Shown here piece after piece: positions 45,447-55,948 of a DNA stretch of 64,000 nt (position 1 is its first letter; every line of letters begins with the position of its first letter). This DNA is from Hexactinellida sp. DTS-2022. Its lineage: Eukaryota > Porifera > Hexactinellida. The DNA lies in contig JAPNXP010000001.1 of assembly GCA_028753945.1 (NCBI GenBank), positions 7,058,501 through 7,122,500 of the forward strand. The letters are read 5' to 3'. The position numbers and the translations under genes were made by a program. Under the pieces are notes generated by a model. That model saw only the letters and a program-made list of their open reading frames with translations. It did not search any database and was not told where the DNA came from.

Positions 45447-46514
45447 TATGCTATTTCATATTACGAGCTAATCATTTAGGAATATAAATCCCTGTGGTGT
45501 AGTAAATCAATTCCTCATAAAATTCCCTTAATAAGAATGATAGACTCTGTAATTTGTTTGGGAATTTCAAATTATCATATTAGTAGCGCAATAAATGTAA
45601 ATTTCAGATAGCTCCATTCTGTATCATCAGTAACATACAGTTTATGTTATGATTTGACTGGTATTATTTCTGTGTTAGGAGCAGTTTCACTGTCCGGCTC
45701 TCTACAGGCGCGGCACGAAAAGTGGTACGGCGGAGAATTTTGCAGTATTCGAATGTGGTCCGGCGTTGCCGCACCAGTTAAGATTTATTCCTACCATATC
45801 AACTCGTAGACAACATTTTAATTAACGGAGTAAAATATAATTTATTCCAGTATAAAATATAAAAATCCAATTGTGTTACATGAATAATTATTGGAGAGGG
45901 AGATTAGACAAGTTGAATGTGTATTAATTTGTATGGTTTTAGAGCCATCATAACTTCAGGACTAGACTTATTGGCTCGATTGGCATGTATGAAGCTCTAA
46001 TGTGTACATTCTCCGCTACTTTTGCTCTTCATACTTTATAAGGACAATAATGTAACTTAGAGCTTATTTAATGTAATCCACAAGTTATTCACCATAATAG
46101 GTATGTATTAGTCTTTCTTTACACTAATTATTACACACTAATAACTGAATTGTATTTGCGTAGACTCTTGTTAATTTATATGAATGTTGCAGTACTGAAA
46201 AGGCGAAATATCGGTTAATTCCCTTGCACTATACAATGCATGCCACTCCGAATAATACGATTCCGCAGTATACGAAAATCTTTCGACGTTCCCCTCATAG
46301 TATTCGTTTCAAAGAGGGCCTACAGTATAACGAGTTTTATTTATTGCTAACGTACGTATATACATACGTACACTTTTGTTAAAACTAAATTTGTTCCATG
46401 TTTTCATACCACAATTGATCTCTATTGGGAATCGTCCGGTACATACTGCTGGACAAATTCGTGGATGAGATAATATTTTCTATGTGGCCTAATAGAGACA
46501 TTAGATTCGTTGCC
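45447..46514. other. Unique AT-rich intergenic sequence
   Basis: No repeat family or gene was recognised here, apart from a possible fragment (CTACAGTATAACGAG near 46321). It is the likely upstream region of the CD225-like gene, but no promoter element can be supported. Confidence 0.5.
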
Positions 46515-46880
46515 ATGACGACCGGACAGTATTCCACCATTCAGGATACTCCAGTCTATTCCGAGGATACAGTTATCTCTACCGAATCTATCTACAACCA
46601 GAGATCCTATCACGACCTCCCTAACAGACAGGTCAGTGCATGCTGTCTGCTGTGTGCCATTCTTAACTACATATGCTTTCCTGTCCTGGGAATACCCGCG
46701 TTAATATTCGCGATCCTCGGGATAGAAGCTGAGAAGAGACGCGAGATAGAGGCAGCAAAGTCTCATGCCTTCTATCTCAAGATATTCAATATAATATTTA
46801 TCGCCCTCTTTATATTATTCTCCATATCAGTTGTGTTATTAGCACTGGTAAAGGCAATTGTGCCTTCTATATCTCTCTAA
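46515..46880 (+). CDS. CD225/dispanin-like two-pass membrane protein
   Basis: 121 aa from the ATG at 46515 (MTTGQYSTIQ). An in-frame ATG at 46482 would add 11 residues. Residues 1-38 are polar with several Tyr. A long hydrophobic segment at about 40-70 (SACCLLCAILNYICFPVLGI) contains three Cys. A charged loop (EAEKRREIEAAKSHA, 71-85) is followed by a second hydrophobic segment at 86-117. This topology, with Cys near the first membrane segment and a basic loop with A-x-x-S-H-A, matches CD225/dispanins (relatives of vertebrate IFITM and PRRT). These insert in plasma or endosomal membranes and are often palmitoylated. Family assignment rests on topology and short motifs, so another small two-pass membrane family is possible. 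Single exon. Confidence 0.55.
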   Translation: MTTGQYSTIQDTPVYSEDTVISTESIYNQRSYHDLPNRQVSACCLLCAILNYICFPVLGIPALIFAILGIEAEKRREIEAAKSHAFYLKIFNIIFIALFILFSISVVLLALVKAIVPSISL

Positions 46881-47100
46881 GGAATACATTGATAGTGGCC
46901 AAGCTCCATTACTAGTATAAACCCATAAATAGCTAACACTCTTCGGTGTGAATCTGTAATTCTGCCAATGCTCTTATTATCTGAATACAGGTTTAATAAT
47001 TATTGATACTAATTTGTTACATTTGTTAAATATCATTAATCTCAGAGATTATACAAGATAAAAACAAACTTCCAATTTATCAATTGATCATTATGCCACG

Positions 47101-47286
47101 CAGTGGCGGCGCTTGTGCTCCACCACTAGGTGGTTATCCATGGGTCAGCATGTGTATTTACAAATTTTTGGGTCAAACACCAAAATATACCCAATAGATA
47201 AAACATATTGATGAAGCTGTAAATCTAACAGGGTGGTCAAGCACTATAATAGGGTGGTCACCTGACCACCTTTGGCGCCGCCACTG
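47101..47286. mobile_element. hAT-type MITE, perfect 8-bp TSD
   Basis: 186 bp, CAGTGGCGGCGCTTGTG to TTTGGCGCCGCCACTG, flanked by ATGCCACG at 47093-47100 and 47287-47294. The interior repeats GGGTGGTCA. Confidence 0.9.
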
Positions 47287-47410
47287 ATGCCACGTACACT
47301 ACAATTAGGTATTAACACCTTGAGGTGATAATGACATCGTCAAAAAATTTCTTTTTACAATTTTGATACTTTGATATTTCGAAAGTATTGGTATATCGAT
47401 TACTCATCAT

Positions 47411-47953
47411 CAGTGTTTTTCAAAGTGGGCCGTAGAGCCCCCGGGGGACGCTGAAAAGTTTTTAGGAGGCGACCAAGCAACAAGAAGGCGCTACGGGGTT
47501 TAGCACGCGAAACAGAAATACCTCACGTCAAATAGACGCTAACAAAAACTTCAAGGATCAAAGCTATTAACAGTGGTAATTACTATTGTATCGGTGATTA
47601 ATAACAAAAGCCAGTCCTTTAAAAATGAATGACCAATAGATTTTTTTACACTGTCACTAAATCCCAAATCGAAATTATGCAAATTTTGTTATTTCAAACA
47701 AATGTTAACTTCACAATAGTCAGTGATCTCTTTAATTTCAATATAAATATGTACAAATCTAAACTGAATAGAATTGATAAACTGATCAAATAAATGCATA
47801 GTAAAAAGAAATGTAGAGTGTATATCTGAGTCATTAAATCAAACACGGATTTGTTAAACAATTACAAAATGCAATAGTGATTTTGTGGAGGGGCCGGTAT
47901 CGAGGGTAAATTGTTGACAAGGGGCGTTTTCCGGAAAAGTTTGAGAAACACTG
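47411..47953. mobile_element. hAT-type non-autonomous element, 8-bp TSD
   Basis: 543 bp, CAGTGTTTTTCAAAGTGGGC to AAAAGTTTGAGAAACACTG, flanked by CTCATCAT / CTCAACAT (one mismatch). No open frame of note. Confidence 0.8.
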
Positions 47954-48204
47954 CTCAACATGAACTGGAAATTATGACTCATTAGCTATTATTTATTTTA
48001 ACCCCAAACTAAAATAATTATGGAATGAAGTGAGCTAGAAGGAAATTGCCAACGCATTTAGGGTCGTTGCCTACTAAAACACCTTTCTGAAATGGTTTAG
48101 CACTTTAATAATGACGACATTGAGAAAAAAGTCCAAAATTATAGCTGTCCGACAGCATTTCTTTTGGAGGCATCACCAACCACCAAGTATATAACTGAAC
48201 TAAT

Positions 48205-49562
48205 CAGAGGAGGCGCGAGGGTGGGGTCAGGTGGGACATGTCACAAAGGGTTTATCTAAGTGCCTGGCCGGCACTTTTAGGTGCTAGGCAGCAGGCCCGG
48301 ATTTACCATACGGCAGATGCGGCATATGCCGGGGGCCCCGCGCTTTGGGGGCCCCGCGCTTGGGACCCTCCGGTGGGTAGATTTTTTTTAGACAAAAAAT
48401 GTTCAAATTCGATGTATCTACTTTATGTGCCATAGTTTGAGTATTACTATATAGTCTCTTTGTCCCGCGCAATGAAGCAACTATCATACCAACGTGACCT
48501 AATTCTTTGATTTTCGACTAAATGAACCAGGGTCTTATTTACTAATATTAATAATTAATCCAAATTCTACTAATTGTCCTGAGAATTAAAGTATTATTTT
48601 TACAAAAAAATCGGGGAGCAAGCCCCCAGATCCCAAATCAATCACTCGCTACGCTCGCTCTTAAACTCCCTTGCCAGACAGGTTCTAATCCGGTGCCTCG
48701 GCTCTGCAAACGTATTGAATTTGAGACTAAATTCAGATGTACTATATTTCTTTATTCGTAAACACGAGCCCTTCTTTCTAGGTAGCTTTGTGACGGATCG
48801 GTGCTACACACATCAAGTTAACGCCGCTACGCGGCCTTACCCATCCCTAAACCAATAATTATATGACTCCATAATTTTGAATTTCACCGATTTGTTTACA
48901 TATTTTGTCAGCAACAACAATAAATATTCATGTTGAATTTTTTTAATGCAAGAATCGGAATCAGCACACTCACTCGTTCACCTATTACACCAACTGGAAG
49001 CCAGCCTCTGGGTTCATTTTGAATTTTCAGCAATTTATTTACTTTATTAAAAACAACAACAATAAATATTGATATTAGAAATTTCTAAACGCGAAATTTA
49101 GAATCAGCATACTTGTTTACCTATATGACTATTTGGAAGCTAGCCTCTATCTCAATTATAAGTGCGGTTTCTATTCTCCTATCACATGAATACAAGCCAG
49201 ACAAACATATCCACATACAACAATCGAGTTTTAATTTCGTTAACACACATGTGAAATGTTGATGGCATGGGGAGGAAAAGGAACTTCGTTAATCTTAAAT
49301 ATTTTATGAGTAGGCAATATTTTCCCTAGCACTCCATGATTGATCCAACCAAAAATCAGTTTACTGTGGGCTAAAGGAAGCCAATTTTAATCGTTTGCAA
49401 TATGATCAAGGGGCCCCGCGCGGAAAAATATGCCACGGGCCCCGCGCAACCCAAATCCGGCCCTGCTAGGCAGGCATCGGTGAGGTGCAAAAGTGCTTGC
49501 AGTGTGATTCCATTTTGGTGCTGGGTTGGCATTGCAGTGGCGGTTGGCTAGCGCCGCCACTG
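48205..49562. mobile_element. hAT-type MITE, split by a second hAT-type element
   Basis: Ends CAGAGGAGGCGCGAGG / GCTAGCGCCGCCACTG, flanked by GAACTAAT / AAACTAAT. Without the nested element it is about 176 bp. Internal GTGCCTGGCCGGCAC and GGTGCTGGGTTGGCA recur near 62095-62150. Confidence 0.7.
48292..49465. mobile_element. hAT-type element nested in the MITE, perfect 8-bp TSD
   Basis: 1174 bp, CAGGCCCGGATTTACC to CCCAAATCCGGCCCTG, flanked by CTAGGCAG at 48284-48291 and 49466-49473. Subterminal GGGGCCCCGCGC occurs at both ends. The interior is AT-rich without a transposase frame. Confidence 0.85.
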
Positions 49563-49610
49563 AAACTAATATATTGACTTTATATTTTCATTCTCAACTA
49601 GCAATTACCA

Positions 49611-50700
49611 ACGAGTGTTATCTTAGCGGCGGATTCATCGGCGGATTCGCAGACCTCACGTTTATGCTAATAACTCAAAAAGTTTACGCTGTACGTGAAA
49701 AATTTTCACATCAGCGGGAAGATGAAAGTTGTGACAACCCATATATAATCCCAAAATGTCAAAATTCCTTAAGATGACTCAGCAATTTTCGATCAAATTT
49801 AGACCTCGGTTTTTCCATAATAACTCAAAAATTATCCATCAAATCAAATTTTCCTTTTAATCACATGTCTATCTCACCTATGACAACCTGTCATGCAAAT
49901 TTCAAAACAAAATATTCATTTTTGAAAAAATATTATTAACATAAATTTCATTAAATTAATTTCACGATCTTATCGGCGGATTCGCAGACCTCACGTTCAT
50001 GCTAATAACTCAAAAAGTTTACGCTGTACGTGAATTTTTTTTACATCAGCGGAAAGATGAAAGTTGTGACAACCCATATATAATCCCAAAATGTCAAAAT
50101 TCCTTAAGATGACTCAGCAATTTTCGCTCAAATTTAGACCTCGGTTTTTCCATAATAACTCAAAAATTATCCATCAAATCAAATTTTCCTTTTAATCACA
50201 TGTCTATCTCACCTATGACAACCTGTCATGCAAATTTCAAAACAAAATATTCATTTTTGAAAAAAAATTTTGAACATAAATTTCATTAAATTAATTTCAC
50301 GATCTTATCGGCGGATTCGCAGACCTCACGTTCATGCTAATAACTCAAAAAGTTTACGCTGTACGTGAATTTTTTTTACATCAGCGGAAAGATGAAAGTT
50401 GTGACAACCCATATATAATCCCAAAATGTCAAAATTCCTTAAGATGACTCAGCAATTTTCGCTCAAATTTAGACCTCGGGTTTTCCATAATAACTCAAAA
50501 ATTATTCATCAAATCAAATTTTCCTTTTAATCACATGTCTATCTCACCTATGACAACCTGTAATGCAAATTTCAAAACAAAATATTCATTTTTGAAAAAA
50601 TATTATTAACATAAAATTTCACTAAAATCGGCTTACAATGATGATTTCCAATATCCATAATGTTGATATGTTGTCATTTAATAATACTATTGATAAGAAT
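49611..50700. repeat. Left terminal inverted repeat with three 335-bp subrepeats
   Basis: Subrepeats begin with TCGGCGGATTCGCAGACC at 49638, 49973 and 50308, an exact 335-bp period. Each contains ACGTTCATGCTAATAACTC, GATGACTCAGCAATTTTC and CCTATGACAACCTGTCATG. Copies differ by few substitutions. Confidence 0.9.
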
Positions 50701-51393
50701 GTATTTGATTTGCGTCAGTGTTCACAGGAATTAAAGTTTTAGGTACCTCTGAAGAATAATTAATGACCGCATTCCTAATTATATCAGGCTTAGTGATTAC
50801 TTTCTGTAAACAAGCTTACATAATACAAACAACTTCATATATACAAATATATTTGGAATGCAATATTCATTAAGAGAATAGAATCAGACATATAAACAAT
50901 ATTATGGTTACTACAACAATGTTAGGTATTTTAAGCATCTCCAGGTTTTTCCATTTCCATAATCTGCGTAACTTCTATCTGAATGATCTTACTTGTGGCC
51001 ATGTTCCTTCTCTCCAAATATACGTACTATTTGCCTTTAAAGAGGGTGAATCTCATATAAATGTAAAGCAACATATTATCTCAGAATATGACTTACCAAC
51101 GAGTGCATGTTATTAAAATGGTGACAAATATTAGTAATGCTTTATATAGAAAGATCGAGATAACCAAAGTTATTCTAAAAAAGTAAGAGAACTACTTAGT
51201 AGAACATGGAAATAAAGAGAGAACTAGTTTATTGGTTTAGGATTTAACACATTAATGATAATATGCATTAATTCTTTTCACTGATACGATATTAAAAGGG
51301 CGCCATTAAATATAACAGGAAAGTACATCTACAAATTGTGGTAAAACTATTGCAACTCTTCTAAAACTCTGCCTTGTTCAATTTAAAAAATAA
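50701..51393. other. Non-coding interior of the OTU-MULE
   Basis: AT-rich, single-copy in this window. The open frame 50904-51116 shows no recognisable features. This is the region downstream of the OTU gene, so it would hold its 3' untranslated sequence. Confidence 0.5.
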
Positions 51394-51525
51394 TTAACTA
51401 TTATTTTCGAATTTAACAGAAATAATAGGTTCATAATGATTCCCAATATTTCGTATATATATCCCATTTGGGGTTGGCGCCTTCATTAACTCTTCAAAAG
51501 TTGATCCATTCCCTGAAAATCCAAT
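51394..51525 (-). pseudogene. In-frame continuation of the OTU domain past a TAG
   Basis: After the TAG at 51526-51528 the same frame stays open for 43 codons to a TAA at 51394-51396. It includes IYIRNIGNHYEPI, the expected OTU strand with the catalytic His. The TAG therefore either truncates the protease domain or is read through. Confidence 0.7.
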
Positions 51526-54500
51526 CTAACGTGTTCCCAACGGACCCAAGAATACCCAGATATCTATATTAAATAACAAAGCAGTTGCAAAGAGTTCAAG
51601 ATCAGTAGCCCATTTCCCACTCTTCCTCATTCCTGTTTTGTTGACCCAGTCTTGTACATTTCGATAATTACCCTGCGTATAAACATATTTTGTGCGTAAA
51701 TATTTATTGCAACTCATACTTAGGTCACCTAGCATATTATCAATTATTAGCTCCCTAAACTCTGCATGGAAATCTTGACTACCAGTGATGAGATAAGAAA
51801 TTGTCGAGAAATAGCAATTTCCATCGCCAATTATATATTGAGTCAAGTTTGGCGAATAACTAAATAAACTTTCTTCATTATCTACAATATCATTATAGGA
51901 GTACGGTAACTCCTCGCGAAAGTGAAACTTCCACTTTTTACATGTAGAAATCTGCCAGTCTGTATGTGGCGGACGAAAGCTTGGTAGTACATATCGTATT
52001 AGCCCCGTCTCAACTATTTCCTCATCTGTAATTATAGAGGCCACTCGCATTACCTTTGATGCAGTTTGCGTACGTAAACTAGATAACTTTTCGCATTTTC
52101 GTGGGACAAATTTACGCTTAATTTTACATATTTTATTTTTCTTCTCAACTTTTTTCTTCTTAAATGTTTGAAATTCATATGATTTAGGTTGTAAATAACC
52201 GCAATACACTTTCTTTTTTCGTGACCATTCTTCAACACTTTCCTCTTCCAAACTATTTCTTACTCTTTTATGACCTTTAAATACCTTATTCGCTCGCGGG
52301 TGAAAGGCAAATTGAAACGCTGATAACCTACTTACTATACCAGGATACAACAATTGTATCAAATCTCCAGGCCTCAAATTAGTTTTGGATTCCAAAATAT
52401 TTAACTTCACAATACGCATCCAATTCTCCACAATAGCGTTGCTAAAGATGCTAGTCTTGTTCTTATCCGCTACACTAATAGGTCCTAAGATTATTCCACT
52501 CCATAAAGGTAATATAGGTAGGTAGAATGTTAACAAGTATTCTATAAGCTCCGGATTATAACAAGGATTTGGATCTGCATTTTTTCCTGGATTATTGTTG
52601 ATCCAAGATTTGCAATTTTTTGCAATATTTACAAAATGTTTGCCGAAAGGGGATTTTTCTCTGTATGTTTTACTATCCTTGTTATCAATAGCAATATTAT
52701 TATCGTCCATATGTTCTTCAACCAAATATTCATTAGTCTCTGAGGAGTTTACGGAATCATTACTAATGAATGTTTCTAGCAAATGAGTATGTGTCTTTAC
52801 TATTGCACTTAAAGAACTACTCATAAATACAATGCATAAAGATTGGAATAAATTATTGATACTTGTCATTTCAACAGCGCGTACAATAAATCCGATACTA
52901 TGTAAAAACAGTTTTCTCACTTCTTTTTGTAGTTTAAATTTTTTATTTATATGAAATCCTATGCTGTGCATTAAATGAGCCGAACATAAGTGAAGAATTA
53001 CTTTAAAGTCCGTCTCATTAACTGCAGAATTTACATCTACCATATTCCAACACTTATGGAGATAAGTATCTATATCACACTTGAGAAAAATACTACAAGA
53101 ACTGTGAATCAAAACCCAGCTGAAATCTATTTCAACTTGTGAAATGTTTAGATCGCCCAGTATTTTCTTTGCATCAAGGGACCATTTGTGCAAAAAATAA
53201 CTTATTTCAGCACTGGTGTGTCCTGAACTAATCATTTCTGCTAGTGGAATTGGACTAGTGGAGTAAGTAGGATGTCTTACAGTTAGAGCGTAATAGAATA
53301 CTTTCTTTAGTGAGGGTTCTATTTTCCTAACAATTGATCCTGTGGCATCCAAGTGAAGAACAATTCTTGTATCTTTAAACAATTTCAATATTTTGATTTG
53401 ATCTTCAGTGTACATATGTACAATAAAAGGATTATGACTTAGTGACTGTATGTAACCTCTAACATGAAGGCCAATAACACTATTTCTATAATACTGTTGT
53501 AAGCTAATTAACTCAGTCCAGTTATCATTAGAATACCTCTGTAAACTAGACAAATCAAATTTAGCTTTTCGCAGGACTGCAGAACTTCTAACCTTATTTA
53601 GGTTACCATAATTAAGCGCTAAGTTTGTGTTCTCTACAGAATCAAATTGATCATAGAAATAAGCATTTACAGATGTATCTGCTACCCCTCTAGCTACTTC
53701 TAACCTATGCGAATGTGATAAATTTCGTGAGTGCACAGTTGTATTATCGAAATGCTGTTCAGATAAGGTTCCATAAGCTACATACTCCACAATAATATTT
53801 TCATCAATTTTACACTCCAACGGCTCTTTCTTTATTACAAATGTAAATTCAAAACAATCTTTAAACTTACACACTGCTTTAGCTCTAAAAAAACAGCTAT
53901 TTTGTTTTCTACTACTAAGTTTATTAACCTTTTTGTATTGAAAAGAAAGAACACATACAAAATTTCCCTCGATTTTTGAACTAAATAAATTGGTCCAATC
54001 TTTAGAAAATACTACAGAGTCTCCATGAATTAGTGTAATACTTTTCCATTCCATTCCACTTAGCAAAAATTCACCACAGATTTCCTCACTAAACATGGAT
54101 TGTTCAACTATGACTTCATTACCCAGAGTACTGTCGTCATCTTCTGATGGCACTAGCAATTTGGACTCAGGGATATTAGAGGTAATAACAATTTCAGGTT
54201 GCGGGTCATCGGTAGATGACAATACCGGGACTTGTTGATTTGAAGAAGAAGAAGAGGTATGATGCAATTTTAGGCACAGAGATTCATGAAATGAGCTTAA
54301 AGTATCTGAACTTTCTCGACAGGCTAGAATAAAGCTAGTGAATAAATCTAGTTGTTGCACTGTGATAGCTATATATGAATTCCCGAATAGCTCTAATATC
54401 CTACAACTAATGTTTTCAACTAAAATCCACGCTTCCACTAAGTTACAATTTCGCCTGATTAGTCGAATCCATTGCATTGACTCCATTAGACAGCAACTAA

Positions 54501-55131
54501 ACTTTTTCGACTGGTCGTGGAGTTTGTCATCCACTAGCATGAACTCACCACTAACAAGCGGACACTCTAAGCTGAAAAATTTCATTGCATCTAACCATAG
54601 ACTATTATTACAGTTTATGAATGACCAAAAATGGCTATCAGTCCTCCCTGTTTGGGGAGGAGGAGAAGCTATCTTAGACATGAGACCGTAAAGCTGGCAG
54701 TCATCGCAACCAGATGCCAATAAACCTAGCAAACTGTTATTCGTTACGTCTCGCTGTAAACTAGGAAAACTGAAATCGATTTCATCCAAACTCCTCTTAC
54801 TGAGTTCTATAGTGTCAGGATATGAGCTAGCAGATACTAACTGAGTACTGATATGCTCTACTGCCAATCGGGATACATCATTGGTGATAGACTTACGCGT
54901 ACTGATCATTTGCTTTACGAGATGCTGAAAGTTTCCTCTATTCAATCTCCATTTGGAGCTGAGAGAATCGCGCTTAGTAGCCTTGTTTTTTCCAAAAAGA
55001 ATAATTGATAATTTTCCCCAGACAGATTTTGGCTTATGTTTGTCTCCTTTGTTCAAAGCATCTCTTACGCTATCGAAGCTTTCATAGCCGAGTTTCTGGA
55101 GAGCTTCCACGAATTGCTCTATTGAAGTCAT
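51526..55131 (-). CDS. MULE/NOF-type transposase-like protein with C-terminal OTU domain
   Basis: 1201 aa, single frame, ATG at 55131. The N-terminal half (1-480) has no motif I recognise; 290-350 is Ser/acidic-rich. A DDE-like core follows: HLDATGSIVRKI (D595), PLAEMISSGHT near 625, EIDFSWVLIH (D669) and LCSAHLMHSIG near 705, the pattern of MULE/NOF transposases. About 965-1040 is strongly basic (KKKKVEKKNKICKIKRKF), a likely nuclear or DNA-binding stretch. At the end IIGDGNCYFSTISYLITG (D1103, C1106) is the start of an OTU cysteine protease, followed by WATDLELFATALLFNIDIWVF. The ORF stops before the OTU His, which lies just past the TAG. OTU proteases remove ubiquitin-type tags. Other MULEs carry OTU or ULP1 domains, but their role in transposition is not established. 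Confidence 0.8.
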   Translation of the reverse strand: MTSIEQFVEALQKLGYESFDSVRDALNKGDKHKPKSVWGKLSIILFGKNKATKRDSLSSKWRLNRGNFQHLVKQMISTRKSITNDVSRLAVEHISTQLVSASSYPDTIELSKRSLDEIDFSFPSLQRDVTNNSLLGLLASGCDDCQLYGLMSKIASPPPQTGRTDSHFWSFINCNNSLWLDAMKFFSLECPLVSGEFMLVDDKLHDQSKKFSCCLMESMQWIRLIRRNCNLVEAWILVENISCRILELFGNSYIAITVQQLDLFTSFILACRESSDTLSSFHESLCLKLHHTSSSSSNQQVPVLSSTDDPQPEIVITSNIPESKLLVPSEDDDSTLGNEVIVEQSMFSEEICGEFLLSGMEWKSITLIHGDSVVFSKDWTNLFSSKIEGNFVCVLSFQYKKVNKLSSRKQNSCFFRAKAVCKFKDCFEFTFVIKKEPLECKIDENIIVEYVAYGTLSEQHFDNTTVHSRNLSHSHRLEVARGVADTSVNAYFYDQFDSVENTNLALNYGNLNKVRSSAVLRKAKFDLSSLQRYSNDNWTELISLQQYYRNSVIGLHVRGYIQSLSHNPFIVHMYTEDQIKILKLFKDTRIVLHLDATGSIVRKIEPSLKKVFYYALTVRHPTYSTSPIPLAEMISSGHTSAEISYFLHKWSLDAKKILGDLNISQVEIDFSWVLIHSSCSIFLKCDIDTYLHKCWNMVDVNSAVNETDFKVILHLCSAHLMHSIGFHINKKFKLQKEVRKLFLHSIGFIVRAVEMTSINNLFQSLCIVFMSSSLSAIVKTHTHLLETFISNDSVNSSETNEYLVEEHMDDNNIAIDNKDSKTYREKSPFGKHFVNIAKNCKSWINNNPGKNADPNPCYNPELIEYLLTFYLPILPLWSGIILGPISVADKNKTSIFSNAIVENWMRIVKLNILESKTNLRPGDLIQLLYPGIVSRLSAFQFAFHPRANKVFKGHKRVRNSLEEESVEEWSRKKKVYCGYLQPKSYEFQTFKKKKVEKKNKICKIKRKFVPRKCEKLSSLRTQTASKVMRVASIITDEEIVETGLIRYVLPSFRPPHTDWQISTCKKWKFHFREELPYSYNDIVDNEESLFSYSPNLTQYIIGDGNCYFSTISYLITGSQDFHAEFRELIIDNMLGDLSMSCNKYLRTKYVYTQGNYRNVQDWVNKTGMRKSGKWATDLELFATALLFNIDIWVFLGPLGTR

Positions 55132-55734
55132 TACTAGATGAAATAATAATAATAATTTTAATTAATCAATACATATATATATACTACTACAGTAGAACCT
55201 CGTTAGTACGAACACGGTTAATTAATACGAATTTCCGGATAAGAAGAACAGTTCCACAAAATCAGGTCCTTACAATGGCGATTGAATGGGTATTACTCCG
55301 GTTAATACGAACTCCGGATAAAGCGAACAAATTTTTATTGTCCGTTGGTATCGACTGCATATAGTAATTATATTAGTATTCGAGGCCGGCGGTATTTCCT
55401 TCCGCCGGACTTGGGCATCCAAAGCTTGAAGGCCACGTTATTGTAAATTAAATTTTAGATCTGATCATTCAAAATGTAGTGGTAAAAATATCGGTCTGGC
55501 CATGGCCTGCCCTGGTATTAAAATAAATAACAAAGTAGCTAAAAGGCAAATAAAATAAAAAAACTCACTTGAATTGGAAGAATCGACTTGGAGGAATAAA
55601 GAAGAGAGCAGAAAATAAATGAGAAGAAAATGGAGATGAGAAATATGCTGTAAAGTCAAAAAGATCTTTGAAAAAAAAGTGAAAAGTGTGTTTGAAAAAA
55701 ATGAAATAAATTCGAAGAAAATCAAGTACACGTA
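55132..55734. other. Upstream region of the OTU-MULE gene
   Basis: Holds a fragment starting CAGTAGAACCTCGTTAGTACG (55195-55345), like the end of a pogo/Tigger-type MITE with no right partner, then the MITE at 55381-55514. The rest is AG-rich (55520-55730) without a gene. No promoter motif is supported. Confidence 0.5.
55381..55514. mobile_element. MITE, CGAGGCCGGCGG end, 5-bp TSD
   Basis: 134 bp flanked by GTATT on both sides (55376-55380, 55515-55519). Ends CGAGGCCGGCGG / CCATGGCCTGCCCTG. Same family as 13348-13486. Confidence 0.65.
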
Positions 55735-55927
55735 TATAGTATGTAACAGTATTTAATCAATGAGTTAATTAATCGAGCGCGTACAAAGAAAGTAAATTAA
55801 TAGAAACGAGATTGTAGGCTATCTACTATACTAATACTATATATAGACATTGTTAGATAGTTAAAGGACTTTTTGATTTCAGATTAAACTTGTATTATTA
55901 TACTGTTTTATTTACGGAAGTACTATA
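55735..55927 (+). repeat. gypsy-2 5' LTR
   Basis: 193 bp, identical to 60603-60795, with inverted tips TATAGTA ... TACTATA rather than plain TG...CA. Confidence 0.95.
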
Positions 55928-55928
55928 T

Positions 55929-55944
55929 TGGTAGCAGAGAGTGG
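55929..55944 (+). promoter_or_regulatory. gypsy-2 primer-binding site, initiator tRNA-Met type
   Basis: TGGTAGCAGAGAGTGG lies one base after the 5' LTR. It resembles the TGGTAGCAGAGG-type complement of the initiator methionine tRNA 3' end, a known primer for several LTR retrotransposons. Confidence 0.7.
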
Positions 55945-55948
55945 TTGA

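Larger units (their letters stand above)
46990..48204. repeat. Repeat A, degraded unit with two hAT insertions
   Basis: No gene. Left block of Repeat A (TCTCAGAGATTATACAAG ... CACCTTGAGGTGATAATG ... CACCTTTCTGAAATGG) and a partial hairpin left arm (48130-48176). It is split by MITEs at 47101-47286 and 47411-47953. Confidence 0.75.

Noticed and set aside
49526-49777. Open frame also seen inverted at 61121-61333
   Set aside because: It lies within the MULE terminal repeat, and the two copies are the two inverted ends, not a gene pair.
55465-55731. 88-aa Phe/Leu-rich minus-strand frame resembling a membrane protein
   Set aside because: It is opposite an AG-rich, low-complexity tract and partly overlaps a MITE. 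No start context or homology-like motif is present.
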